NCBI GenBank assembly: GCA_902786205.1
Contig: CADABQ010000022.1
Span: 1-38,816, forward strand
Source of the DNA: an uncultured Lachnospiraceae bacterium
GTDB lineage: Bacteria > Bacillota > Clostridia > Lachnospirales > Lachnospiraceae
Length of the DNA: 38,816 nucleotides
Direction: 5' to 3'
In this document: positions 25,881 through 34,087 of the stretch, one piece after another
Position numbering within the stretch: position 1 is the first letter of the stretch
How the letters are laid out: each line of letters starts with the position of its first letter
Program-made: the position numbers and the translations under genes
Notes under the pieces: model-generated
The model's input: only the letters and a program-made list of their open reading frames with translations
Databases searched by the model: none
What the model was told of the DNA's origin: nothing

Positions 25881-26603
25881 CTATCCTTTTGCTGCAAAAA
25901 GTTTCTTTGTTTGCATTGCGGGATTTCCTTTATTGAGCCTTCTCGTTACCAAATTGGAAACAAATAAAATAAGTAATCCCATAATCCAGAAAATCACTCC
26001 TACTGTTATGTACAGTTCTAACTGTCCAACTCCATAATTGTTTTTTACCAATTGCTGTGCCTTTCCCAGAATATCATAGACTCCAATTACCGCTGCAATA
26101 GAAGTATTTTTCATAAGTTCCAAAGACATATTTGTAAGATTAGGCAAGGCACTGGCCGCTCCCTGCGGCAATATAACTCTTCGAAAAGTCTGTAACGGTC
26201 CCATTCCCAAACTCTGTGCTGCTTCAATCTGCTTATAATCCAAAGCAATATATGCGGAGCGAAAGATTTCTGCAAAAAACGCTGCCATATTTAAGGAAAA
26301 AGAAATTAAAGCATAAATGATGGGATCCCATGTATTCGTACTTATGCCATTGTCATTGCAAATAAGGGGTATCCATATAAAAATTAACAAAAGCTGTACC
26401 ATCATCGGCGTTCCTCGCATAAAAGATATAAAAACACTGGATAGTCCTTTTAACAACGGATTTTTTCCAATCTTTGCCCATGCGAGAAAAAAGCCTAATA
26501 TTGCAGCAATGAAAACAGATATTACTAACATATAAAGTGTTGTCGGCAAAGATTCCAACAAAGCCGGCAAATACTTCCATACAATTTCCAAAGACTTTTT
26601 CAT
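25881..26603 (-). CDS. Amino acid ABC transporter permease
   Basis: 240 residues, HisQ/GlnP-type. EAA loop KQIEAAQSLGMGPLQTFRRVILPQ and a FMRGTPMMVQLLLIF segment, both typical of polar amino acid permeases. Second gene of the transporter set after the binding protein (63 bp gap). It forms the membrane channel with its neighbour. Confidence 0.93.
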   Translation of the reverse strand: MKKSLEIVWKYLPALLESLPTTLYMLVISVFIAAILGFFLAWAKIGKNPLLKGLSSVFISFMRGTPMMVQLLLIFIWIPLICNDNGISTNTWDPIIYALISFSLNMAAFFAEIFRSAYIALDYKQIEAAQSLGMGPLQTFRRVILPQGAASALPNLTNMSLELMKNTSIAAVIGVYDILGKAQQLVKNNYGVGQLELYITVGVIFWIMGLLILFVSNLVTRRLNKGNPAMQTKKLFAAKG

Positions 26604-26666
26604 AATCTCACCTCCGCATATCCCCTACCTGAAACACAAGTGTTCCAGGTAGGCAATCAAACTTTT

Positions 26667-27617
26667 CTACTTCTCATACCAATTGGCATTCTCGGCTGTA
26701 TAACCATCATAGTCAAACAAAGAATCCGTATCCTTCGCTGTCTCAAAGTAATCTGCACCCAGATACTCTTCTGATAACTTCTTTAAAGTTCCATCCTTAT
26801 ATAATTCTACGGTTGCTTCATTTACTGCCTCTCTAAAATCTGTCAATGACTTATTGATTACACAAACACAGGCTGCTGCTGTAATTGGATCCGAACAAAA
26901 TGTGGTATCCTTTAACTCTGGTTTTGAGTTAAGCAAGTCCTTATACATAGATTCTCCACCAAACCAACAGTCATACTGTCCCTTGATGACCGCTTGTACT
27001 CCATCCAAGTAAGGAATATACTCGGATGTAGGATCTTGTTTATACTTTACATCCGGATATTGTTTTGCCATATCACTAAGTGCCACTGACAATCCATCAT
27101 TTGGTGGGTTTGGAACTAATGACTTTCCATCCAAATCTTCAAACTTTGTAAAGCTATCCTCTTTTCTGGAAATCAAGTTGATCGGATAATAACTTTCTGG
27201 AATACTTAACAAATAATTTTCTGCTCTTGCAGGTGTAACAAAGTGTGCTGAAACTGACATTGCATAGGTTCCTGCCTGGATTGCTGCAGGAGCCGCATCT
27301 GCACTGGCAGCTACATATTCAAACTTATAATCTTCCAGCTTTTCATCCAACGCCTTCATATATTCATAATCATAACCTTGGAACTGTCCTTTTTCATCGG
27401 TATATGTATAAGGTGCCATTGCGTCTAAGACAGCAACCGTTACGGTATACGTTCCGTCTCCATTATCCTTTAAGCCTGCAATACTCTTGGAAGAAGATTT
27501 TGACCCCGTAGAACTATCATTACCACTTCCTTTTCCACAGCCTGATAAACAACCAATCACCATTGCCATCACTAAAAATGTAGTTATCGCTTTTCTTACA
27601 AACACTCTTTTTCTCAT
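26667..27617 (-). CDS. Amino acid ABC transporter substrate-binding lipoprotein
   Basis: 316 residues from the ATG at 27617 with GGAGG 8 bases upstream; an upstream in-frame start at 27644 has none. The lipobox is LSGC (Cys27). The body is a family 3 periplasmic-type binding fold (YTYTDEKGQFQGYDYEYMKALDEKL, and a C-terminal LYKDGTLKKLSEEYLG). Such proteins bind polar amino acids and relatives such as opines. The substrate cannot be told from sequence and is central to the operon. Confidence 0.92.
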   Translation of the reverse strand: MRKRVFVRKAITTFLVMAMVIGCLSGCGKGSGNDSSTGSKSSSKSIAGLKDNGDGTYTVTVAVLDAMAPYTYTDEKGQFQGYDYEYMKALDEKLEDYKFEYVAASADAAPAAIQAGTYAMSVSAHFVTPARAENYLLSIPESYYPINLISRKEDSFTKFEDLDGKSLVPNPPNDGLSVALSDMAKQYPDVKYKQDPTSEYIPYLDGVQAVIKGQYDCWFGGESMYKDLLNSKPELKDTTFCSDPITAAACVCVINKSLTDFREAVNEATVELYKDGTLKKLSEEYLGADYFETAKDTDSLFDYDGYTAENANWYEK

Positions 27618-27636
27618 AAGCGTATCCTCCTTTTGT

Positions 27637-28386
27637 TTAAGCATTAATACGTGCTAAAAATTCCTGTGTACGTTCTGTTTTTGGATGATCAATTACCTCC
27701 TCCGGAGTTCCATCCTCTACCACTACCCCACCTTCCATAAAGATCACGCGGGTTGCAGCTTCCTTTGCAAATGCAATTTCATGCGTTACAATCATCATAG
27801 TAATTCCTGTCTTTGCAACTTTACGAATACAAGAAAGCACCTCCCCAACCAATTCTGGATCAAGCGCTGAAGTAGGCTCATCAAATAGTAACAAATCCGG
27901 TTCCATCACCAACGCTCTGGCAATTCCTACTCGTTGTTGCTGTCCACCAGATAACTGCGATGGATAAAAATCCTTTTTTTCTAAAAGACCAACATCTGCT
28001 AAAGCCTTTTCCGCTTTTTTTCTAGCTTCCTCCTTATGCATCTTCTTTACAACAACAAGACCTTCCATAACATTTTCTACTGCTGTTCGATTACGAAACA
28101 GATTGTATTGCTGAAATACCATAGCTGTTTTTCTTCGTAAATTTCGAATTTTCTTTTTACTCTTTTCTTTTGCACCTACTGTATAAGCATTTACAGTAAT
28201 ACTGCCTTCATTGGCCTGTTCCAAGAAGTTAATACAGCGAAGCATAGTCGTTTTTCCAGAACCACTTGGTCCCAGGATTACAACCACTTCTCCTTTATTC
28301 ACTTCAATGTTCACACCATTCAACACGTTGTTGTCTCCAAAATGCTTATACACGTTTTTAATGGATAACATTCTCTCTTCTGGCAT
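27637..28386 (-). CDS. Amino acid ABC transporter ATP-binding protein
   Basis: 249 residues from the ATG at 28386 (GGAGG nine bases before); the longer frame to 28470 runs over leader sequence. Walker A GPSGSGKT (39-46), Q-loop VFQQYNLF, signature LSGGQQQR, Walker B LLLFDEPTS and H-loop VTHE are complete, as in GlnQ/HisP. First gene of the minus arm. Confidence 0.95.
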   Translation of the reverse strand: MPEERMLSIKNVYKHFGDNNVLNGVNIEVNKGEVVVILGPSGSGKTTMLRCINFLEQANEGSITVNAYTVGAKEKSKKKIRNLRRKTAMVFQQYNLFRNRTAVENVMEGLVVVKKMHKEEARKKAEKALADVGLLEKKDFYPSQLSGGQQQRVGIARALVMEPDLLLFDEPTSALDPELVGEVLSCIRKVAKTGITMMIVTHEIAFAKEAATRVIFMEGGVVVEDGTPEEVIDHPKTERTQEFLARINA

Positions 28387-28465
28387 CTTACATTCCTCCA
28401 ATCTGTTTCGCCTTCTCTCCGAGAAGGAATTGGGATAATACATCTGCTTTTTCAAAATACCTGTT

Positions 28466-28505
28466 GTCAAGCGGATATTCGCAATTGAAGCAGGGGACTT
28501 ACTTG
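28466..28505 (-). repeat. Dispersed palindromic repeat, copy 2
   Basis: Minus strand: AAGTAAGTCCCCTGCTTCAATTGCGAATATCCGCTTGAC. The 3' half matches the consensus exactly; the 5' half is altered. It sits in the leader between the terminator and the ATPase gene. Confidence 0.65.
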
Positions 28506-28520
28506 ATTCGATTAAAAAGC

Positions 28521-28556
28521 AAAAAGGACGCTATCTTCACTAGAAGAATAGCGCCC
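28521..28556 (-). terminator. Terminator inside the leader of the transport operon
   Basis: On the minus strand a stem GG-g-CGCTATtCTTC / GAAGATAGCG-t-CC with a TAGT loop is followed by TTTTT. It lies about 45 nt after the expected start site of the promoter at 28608-28636 and 135 bp before the ATPase ATG, so it should attenuate the operon. Confidence 0.75.
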
Positions 28557-28574
28557 TTGCTAACGAATCAATCT

Positions 28575-28591
28575 AACTGGTCTAACCAGTT
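28575..28591. promoter_or_regulatory. FadR-type operator palindrome
   Basis: AACTGGT-CTA-ACCAGTT is a perfect 7-3-7 palindrome. E. coli FadR sites have the same architecture (for example ATCTGGT-ACG-ACCAGAT). It lies about 10-26 nt into the transcribed leader, where a bound repressor would block transcription. Confidence 0.7.
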
Positions 28592-28607
28592 GTCCTTGAA
28601 TGCATTC

Positions 28608-28636
28608 AATATAGCATGGTTTATTTTTGCTGTCAA
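28608..28636 (-). promoter_or_regulatory. SigA promoter of the transport/dehydrogenase operon
   Basis: On the minus strand TTGACA, a 17-base spacer and TATATT. The start site should fall near 28601, about 215 bp before the ATPase gene. The first 12 bases (TTGACAGCAAAA) also occur in the LysR promoter. Confidence 0.85.
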
Positions 28637-28699
28637 TACGTTTTTTTTGGTAATTTTCCCCTCTCCATCTTTGTTTTTTCTATATTTAAAGCTTTCCCA

Positions 28700-29596
28700 T
28701 TACAATTCTCCCAATACTTCATTCCAAATCTTTGGAATCCTTGCAATTGCAAAGTCTACAAAACTTTTTGCTGCTGGAGATAATTTTTTATAACTTTTCA
28801 TTCCAATTCCCATATCCCGATAATAAGGCGGGTCTACCGGAATGCATTCCACCTTATAATGGTATCCAGTACAGATTAGTTGGGTCAGTATACTCAATCC
28901 TAATTTGTTTTCCACCATGGATAAAATCGTATGGTCATCTAACACCGAATAATTATATTTTGGTGTAATTCCCGAACACTCTAATGCATTATGAATATCA
29001 AAATCATTTCCATCTGCAGAAAGAATAAAGGGCTGTCCTTCAAAGCTTTCCATCGGGAAGTTTCGTTTATGATCTAATGCATATCCTTCTGGCAATACAG
29101 CTACCAGTGGATCTTTCCCATATGAAAAAAAATCCATTGTTCTGGCATACGGACGACTGATAAAAGCAAAATCTATCTCATTGCTGTCAATCCAGCTTAA
29201 AATATTTTCCGCACCACCCTCCCGAATATCGATAATCAGATTAGGGTGAAGTTCTTTAAATTCCCGTAATATCATTGGCAACAAATGTATGGATACACTG
29301 GAGTAGGCTCCAATCGTCATCTTTCCATACTCTAGTCCTTTGATACTATAAATCGTTTGTTCCAGTCTTTCTTGTATCCTCATCAATTCCCGCATGGTGG
29401 GAAGTAACAATTCTGCTGCCGGAGTCAGTGTAACTCCATATTTTTCTCGAAAAATAACAGGAAAACCTAATTCTTCCTCTATTTTTTTTAATATGTGGCT
29501 AGCTCCTGGCTGAGAATACCCCAACCGTTCTGCTGTTCTTGTTATATTTTTTGTTTCTGCAAGGTCCAGTAGCAATTCATATTCTTGAAAATCCAT
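28700..29596 (-). CDS. LysR family transcriptional regulator
   Basis: 298 residues from the ATG at 29596; a GTG three codons upstream is also possible. N-terminal winged helix (ELLLDLAETKNITRTAERLGYSQPGASHILKKIEEELG) with the rest a substrate-binding-like effector domain (KMTIGAYSSVSIHLLPMILREF). It is divergent from the plus arm that begins with the aminotransferase, the normal arrangement for a LysR activator, and its promoter is 34 bp upstream. The effector is probably the operon's substrate or an intermediate. Confidence 0.92.
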   Translation of the reverse strand: MDFQEYELLLDLAETKNITRTAERLGYSQPGASHILKKIEEELGFPVIFREKYGVTLTPAAELLLPTMRELMRIQERLEQTIYSIKGLEYGKMTIGAYSSVSIHLLPMILREFKELHPNLIIDIREGGAENILSWIDSNEIDFAFISRPYARTMDFFSYGKDPLVAVLPEGYALDHKRNFPMESFEGQPFILSADGNDFDIHNALECSGITPKYNYSVLDDHTILSMVENKLGLSILTQLICTGYHYKVECIPVDPPYYRDMGIGMKSYKKLSPAAKSFVDFAIARIPKIWNEVLGEL

Positions 29597-29629
29597 ATTC
29601 AACACATCCTTACCTCATGTTCTGTTGCT

Positions 29630-29658
29630 ATCATACCGATTTTTGTTTTTGCTGTCAA
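29630..29658 (-). promoter_or_regulatory. Promoter of the LysR gene
   Basis: On the minus strand TTGACA, 17 bases, TATGAT. The -35 and the next six bases are identical to those of the transport operon promoter. Confidence 0.8.
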
Positions 29659-29702
29659 TCCAGATATTCATTTTGTTTATATCTACTATTAGTTTTTAGA
29701 AG

Positions 29703-29731
29703 TTTACTTATCTCTCAATGTGCCGTATGAT
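29703..29731 (+). promoter_or_regulatory. Probable promoter of the catabolic plus arm
   Basis: TTTACT, a 17-base spacer and TATGAT. The -35 is weak, as expected of an activator-dependent LysR target. An inverted repeat GAGAtACCA ... TGGTtCTC follows at 29746-29767, in the leader. Confidence 0.55.
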
Positions 29732-29820
29732 AAGGACATCCAAACGAGATACCACAGAATGGTTCTCGAAGAGATTACTTAAGTTTAAAACAGAAAACAC
29801 ATCAAAGGAGGTCGGTTCAT

Positions 29821-31113
29821 ATGCCAATGAAATTTGAGGACTATAAAAAATATTTAAGTCCTGTCTTCTACAAGCAGACAAACTTAGTTGCAAAATCTGC
29901 CAGTGGTTGTTATTTGACAGATGTAAACGGAGACAAATATTTAGACTTTGTACAGGGTATTGCAGTAAATGCAATGGGACACAATTATCCGCCCATTGTG
30001 AAAGCTATTCAGGAACAGGCCGGTAATCTGGTCAATGCTTCCTTTAACCTGGTAAATTATGAGTCCACCTTAACACTTGCCAAGGAGCTTGCCGGTGTCA
30101 CCCCCAAAGGGTTAGACTCAATCTTCTTTACCAATGGTGGTGCAGAAGCAACCGACAGTGCATTAAAACTTTCTATGTCCTATACGGGCAGAAGTGCTGT
30201 AATCGCCTTTATGGGTTCCTTCCACGGAAGAACGGTTGGTGCTACCTCGATTACAGGCTCCAATTCAAAATATCGAAAGCACTACAATCCATTGATGGGA
30301 AATGTTTATTTTTCTCCCTATCCAAGTAAAGACCTTTGCCCAGAGGGAATGCCCGCAGAAGAACGCGCTGATTATTGCTTATGGGAATTAAAAAAATTAT
30401 TGCAATATATTGTATGGCCGGAAGATGTTGCCTGTATCTATATGGAACCGGTCATGGGCGAAGGCGGATACGTGGTGCCGGATAAAAAGTTTGTACAGGG
30501 TGTTGCAGACATTTGCAAGCAGTACGGCATACTTTTGATTTTTGATGAAATCCAATCGGGCTTTGGTCGTACCGGTAAAATGTGGGCCAGCCAGCATTTT
30601 GATGTTGTTCCTGATATTATGACCGTGGGAAAGGCAATTGCAGGAGGACTTCCAATGAGTGCTGTTATTTCTACTCCTGAAATCATGGACAAGTGGCCAA
30701 TTGGTACACACGGTACAACTTTCGGAGGAAATCCAGTTGCTGCCGCCGCAGGATGTGTAGTACTGGAACAGTATAAGGATGGCATCCTTTTGAAAAATGT
30801 GAATGAAATGGGTGCCTATCTAAAGGAAAAACTTACAGGCTTGATGGAAAAGTATCCTTGTATTTCCGATGTTCGTGGAGTTGGTTTAATGATTGCCATT
30901 GAATTTTCCCATGAAGATGGCTCTCCTGCACAGGATATCTGGGTAGATGTCAAGGCAAGGATGTTAAAGCGACATATGCTGACCCTAAACTGTGGTGTAC
31001 ACGGAAATGGAATGCGTTTTGCCACTCCATTAAACGTCAAAAAGGAAGAACTGGACGAAGGACTTGCTATTTTAGAAGATTCGATTAAGGAAATGTACGC
31101 AGAAAAGAAATAG
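29821..31113 (+). CDS. Class III (omega) aminotransferase, GabT-like
   Basis: 430 residues, PLP-dependent fold type I. The FHGRT segment (134-138), IFDEIQSGFGRTGK (Asp242 contacts PLP) and Lys271 in TVGKAIAGGLP (Schiff-base lysine) are in place. Family members transaminate omega-amino groups: 4-aminobutyrate, beta-alanine, ornithine, 2,4-diaminobutyrate. GGAGG lies nine bases before the ATG. First gene of the plus arm, followed 97 bp later by RidA. It probably deaminates an amine released or imported by this pathway; exact substrate unknown. Confidence 0.93.
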   Translation: MPMKFEDYKKYLSPVFYKQTNLVAKSASGCYLTDVNGDKYLDFVQGIAVNAMGHNYPPIVKAIQEQAGNLVNASFNLVNYESTLTLAKELAGVTPKGLDSIFFTNGGAEATDSALKLSMSYTGRSAVIAFMGSFHGRTVGATSITGSNSKYRKHYNPLMGNVYFSPYPSKDLCPEGMPAEERADYCLWELKKLLQYIVWPEDVACIYMEPVMGEGGYVVPDKKFVQGVADICKQYGILLIFDEIQSGFGRTGKMWASQHFDVVPDIMTVGKAIAGGLPMSAVISTPEIMDKWPIGTHGTTFGGNPVAAAAGCVVLEQYKDGILLKNVNEMGAYLKEKLTGLMEKYPCISDVRGVGLMIAIEFSHEDGSPAQDIWVDVKARMLKRHMLTLNCGVHGNGMRFATPLNVKKEELDEGLAILEDSIKEMYAEKK

Positions 31114-31210
31114 AACATAATTTATAGAACAAATAAACCAATTGGATTCATGTCCGCATGGCTCTTCATGAATCACGTAAGCACAAAGCCATGCAGAAAA
31201 GAGGTATATT

Positions 31211-31588
31211 ATGAGAGCACAGATTACATCAGAAAAATGCGGAGAATGTCATGGACCATACGCTTTAGGCGTAAAAATGGGAAATATTATTTTTACAACT
31301 CAGATTGGAACCGATGTCACTGGTGAAATGGTAGCAGGCGGTATGAAGGAACAGACAAAGGCAACCATGGAAAATGCTAAGGCTGTTTTGGAAGCTGCTG
31401 GTGCTTCTATGGATGACATTGGAAAAGTTACCATTTATATTAAGGATATTTCTCTTATTCCAGAAATGAACGAAGTCTATAAGACTTACTTCCCAGAAGG
31501 TAACTTCCCTGCAAGATGCTGTACACAGTGTGTAGATATGGTAGATGGATGCCTGGTAGAGATGGAATTCGTTGCCGTAACGGAATAA
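31211..31588 (+). CDS. RidA family reactive-intermediate deaminase
   Basis: 125 residues, complete. The active-site Arg in FPARCCTQC and the late Glu in LVEMEFVAV match RidA (YjgF/YER057c) proteins, which hydrolyse enamine/imine intermediates. It is the natural partner of PLP enzymes and amine-oxidising flavoproteins, both in this operon. AAGAGG precedes the ATG. Its 3' side carries repeat copy 3 and a terminator. Confidence 0.92.
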   Translation: MRAQITSEKCGECHGPYALGVKMGNIIFTTQIGTDVTGEMVAGGMKEQTKATMENAKAVLEAAGASMDDIGKVTIYIKDISLIPEMNEVYKTYFPEGNFPARCCTQCVDMVDGCLVEMEFVAVTE

Positions 31589-31611
31589 TAGGTATTTGGA
31601 AGATTACCTTA

Positions 31612-31645
31612 GTCAAGCGGATATTCGCAATCCGCTTCCCTACTT
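31612..31645 (-). repeat. Dispersed palindromic repeat, copy 3
   Basis: Minus strand: AAGTAGGGAAGCGGATTGCGAATATCCGCTTGAC. The arms GCGGAT/ATCCGC can fold. It lies 23 bp after the RidA stop. Confidence 0.8.
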
Positions 31646-31665
31646 CGGTTAAACAATAAACTAGC

Positions 31666-31706
31666 AAAGGCGCTGGATGGTATCAAATTCCATCCAGTCC
31701 TTTTTA
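31666..31706 (+). terminator. Terminator within the plus arm, after RidA
   Basis: GG-c-(g)CTGGATGG pairs with CCATCCAG-t-CC around a nine-base loop, then TTTTT. It divides aminotransferase and RidA from the flavoprotein genes, so read-through or a separate promoter must supply the latter. Confidence 0.8.
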
Positions 31707-31723
31707 CATAAGGAGGAAATGCT

Positions 31724-32038
31724 ATGTGCCTAAGAGTGGATCATCATGTAATTTTGGATTGCACCCATGTCGGTGATGAAGTAGAAATCACCGTAGATGG
31801 CAAGGTAATAAAAGCCTACGAAGGCGAACCGATCTTGGCTGCAATCCTAAATGCAGGAATCAAAATAAATCGTTACACAGTAAAAAGGAAAGAACCTCGT
31901 GGCTTATTTTGCGGAATTGGACAATGCACAGACTGTGCGATGGTCGTAGATGGCAAAGCAAATGTTCGTACATGTATTACCCCAGTCAAAGCTGGTATGG
32001 TAATCAAAACACAAGATGGATTAGCAAAGGGGGAATAG
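31724..32038 (+). CDS. [2Fe-2S] protein, HcnA/opine-oxidase small-subunit type
   Basis: 104 residues with a ferredoxin-like fold. Cys spacing FCGIGQCTDC then VRTC (C-x4-C-x2-C-x11-C or so) binds a [2Fe-2S] cluster. Such small subunits accompany HcnB-like flavoproteins in hydrogen cyanide synthase, opine oxidases and D-hydroxyproline dehydrogenases. GGAGG precedes the ATG. It ends 3 bp before the next gene. Confidence 0.88.
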   Translation: MCLRVDHHVILDCTHVGDEVEITVDGKVIKAYEGEPILAAILNAGIKINRYTVKRKEPRGLFCGIGQCTDCAMVVDGKANVRTCITPVKAGMVIKTQDGLAKGE

Positions 32039-32041
32039 ATT

Positions 32042-33178
32042 ATGCTCGAAAAAGATGTATTAGTAATTGGTGCCGGTCCTGCCGGATTGGCTGCTTCAAT
32101 AGAAGCTGGAAAATATGGTGCCTCCGTTCTTCTTGTGGACTTAAATATGCAGCCTGGAGGACAACTATTTAAGCAGATTCATAAATTCTTTGGTTCCAGT
32201 GCCCATCGTTCCGGTACCAGAGGTTATGATATTGGAAAACAGCTTTTAAAGGAAGCAGAGGAATCAGATGTAGAAATTTGGATGCAAAGCACCGTAATCG
32301 GTATCTTCCCAGGAAATAAAATTGCCATAGAAAAGGGATTAGACAGTGGTGAGAAAGAAATGGTTACTATGCAGGCAAAAAAAATTATCATTGCCACAGG
32401 AGCATCTGAAAACGCAATCCGATTTAAGGGTTGGACTACCCCTGGTGTTATGGGTGCGGGAGCTGCACAGACTATGATCAATGTAAATCATGTAAAACCA
32501 GGACAAAAGATTGTAATGCTTGGCACTGGTAATGTAGGACTGATCGTTTCCTATCAGCTTATGCAGGCTGGCTGTGATGTGGTCTCTTTAATCGAAGCCG
32601 CACCTAAAATTGGTGGATATGCGGTACATGCTGCTAAAATTCGTCGTGCAGGCGTTCCAATCCGTTTGCAGCATACCATTATAGAAGCGAAAAAGGGAGC
32701 AGATGGCTGTGTTTGTGGTTGTGTCATTGCTCAAGTAGATGAGCATTTTCAACCGATTCCAGGAACAGAGGAAACCATTGCATGTGATACCATTGCACTG
32801 GCTGCAGGATTAAAACCTACTATGGATCTTGTAAAACTGGCCGGTTGTAAACTTACTTTTAATGGTCCATTTGGCGGTTATATTCCATTACACAATGAAC
32901 GGATGGAAACCTCCTGTGAAGGTGTGTTTGTTGCAGGAGATACTACAGGTGTAGAAGAAGCCAATACTGCTTTAGAGGAAGGAAAAATTGCTGGTATCAG
33001 TGCTGCTGAAGATTTAGGACTTCTCACTGCTGACGCAGCATCTGACAAGCGGGCAGAAATCTGGGATCGTCTACATTCCCTTCGCCTTGGCCCATTTGGA
33101 GAACGACGTATGATAGAAAAAGAAGTGGTTATGGATGAGTACAAAGAACGGATTGGTACTCCATCACCAATTCAGTAA
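32042..33178 (+). CDS. NAD(P)/FAD-dependent oxidoreductase, HcnB-like subunit
   Basis: 378 residues. FAD motif VIGAGPAGLAA (about 8-18), second Rossmann motif MLGTGNVGLIVSY (about 160) and a C-terminal FAD segment GVFVAGDTTGVEEANTALEEG. It matches the alpha/B subunit of HcnABC and octopine/nopaline oxidase-type complexes, which normally carries a fused BFD-like domain; here that domain is a separate gene (33803). Tight spacing on both sides indicates one complex. Confidence 0.9.
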   Translation: MLEKDVLVIGAGPAGLAASIEAGKYGASVLLVDLNMQPGGQLFKQIHKFFGSSAHRSGTRGYDIGKQLLKEAEESDVEIWMQSTVIGIFPGNKIAIEKGLDSGEKEMVTMQAKKIIIATGASENAIRFKGWTTPGVMGAGAAQTMINVNHVKPGQKIVMLGTGNVGLIVSYQLMQAGCDVVSLIEAAPKIGGYAVHAAKIRRAGVPIRLQHTIIEAKKGADGCVCGCVIAQVDEHFQPIPGTEETIACDTIALAAGLKPTMDLVKLAGCKLTFNGPFGGYIPLHNERMETSCEGVFVAGDTTGVEEANTALEEGKIAGISAAEDLGLLTADAASDKRAEIWDRLHSLRLGPFGERRMIEKEVVMDEYKERIGTPSPIQ

Positions 33179-33191
33179 GGAGGAACAAGCT

Positions 33192-33686
33192 ATGGCATTG
33201 ATCAATACAGGATATTTAGAATATGAAGAATTAGAAAGCATTCAAACACTTCCCAGTGATGAGCGTTATGCCGAGGGACCGGTAGCAATTATCGAATGTG
33301 TACAGGAAATTCCCTGTAATCCCTGTGAAGCAGCCTGTCATTTCGGTGCAATTAAAATTGGAGAACCTATCACAAAACTTCCAACTTTAATTGGAGAAAA
33401 ATGTGTGGGCTGTGGTATGTGCGTAGCACGCTGTCCCGGTCTTGCAATTGTCGTGGTAGACAAGACTTTTACAGATACTACTGCAACCGTTGCTTTTCCT
33501 TTTGAATATTATCCAACCCCTGTCGTTGGAGAAGAACGAAATGCAATGAATCGAAAAGGAGAAATTGTCTGTAAAGGCAAAATCGTCAAAGTCGTAAATC
33601 CAGCCTCCTACGATCATACGCCTGTCGTAACAGTAGAAATTCCAAAGGAATTTGCAGATGAAGTAAGAACAGTAGAACGTATTTAA
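33192..33686 (+). CDS. 4Fe-4S ferredoxin-like subunit
   Basis: 164 residues from the ATG at 33192 (AAGGAGG site); the frame opens earlier but overlaps the previous gene. Cys groups IPCNPCEAAC and CVGCGMCVARCP form one and possibly two iron-sulfur clusters, the second a standard [4Fe-4S] motif. It gives the complex an extra electron route towards ferredoxin, suited to an anaerobe. Confidence 0.88.
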   Translation: MALINTGYLEYEELESIQTLPSDERYAEGPVAIIECVQEIPCNPCEAACHFGAIKIGEPITKLPTLIGEKCVGCGMCVARCPGLAIVVVDKTFTDTTATVAFPFEYYPTPVVGEERNAMNRKGEIVCKGKIVKVVNPASYDHTPVVTVEIPKEFADEVRTVERI

Positions 33687-33691
33687 CATGA

Positions 33692-33727
33692 GCAAGTAGC
33701 AGAGCGGATTGCGAATATCCGTTTGAC
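33692..33727 (+). repeat. Dispersed palindromic repeat, copy 4
   Basis: Plus strand: GCAAGTAGCAGAGCGGATTGCGAATATCCGTTTGAC. Five bp after the ferredoxin-like stop codon, in the only wide gap of the flavoprotein genes. Confidence 0.8.
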
Positions 33728-33802
33728 TGCTTTTTATACAAAGACAGAGAAAACAAGATACCATACGCTATTTTCATATAGAATAGATTGGAGGAATGAA
33801 CC

Positions 33803-34087
33803 ATGAGTGCTGAATTGACAGATGATATGATTGTATGTCGCTGTGAAGAGGTCACAGTTGGAGAAATAAAAGAAGCCATCCGAGAAGGTGCAAGAGACAT
33901 TGTTGGTGTAAAACGAAGAACCCGCGCAGGAATGGGCCTTTGTCAGGGTCGTACCTGTGAAAAGTTAGTACAACAGCTTTTGGTGCAGGAATTAGGAATT
34001 AGTCCAAAGGAAGCCGGTACTTCTTCTGCAAGACCGCCAGTTCGGCCTGTTACCTTCGGAGAATTAGCAAAGGGGGAGGTATTATGA
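33803..34087 (+). CDS. BFD-like [2Fe-2S] protein
   Basis: 94 residues. The Fer2_BFD pattern is complete: IVCRCEEVT (CxC) and GLCQGRTC (C-x4-C), binding a [2Fe-2S] cluster. In HcnB and related proteins this domain is the C-terminal part of the flavoprotein; here it is separate. A Pro/Ala-rich tail follows. GGAGG lies upstream, and its stop overlaps the next ATG by 4 bp. Confidence 0.9.
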   Translation: MSAELTDDMIVCRCEEVTVGEIKEAIREGARDIVGVKRRTRAGMGLCQGRTCEKLVQQLLVQELGISPKEAGTSSARPPVRPVTFGELAKGEVL

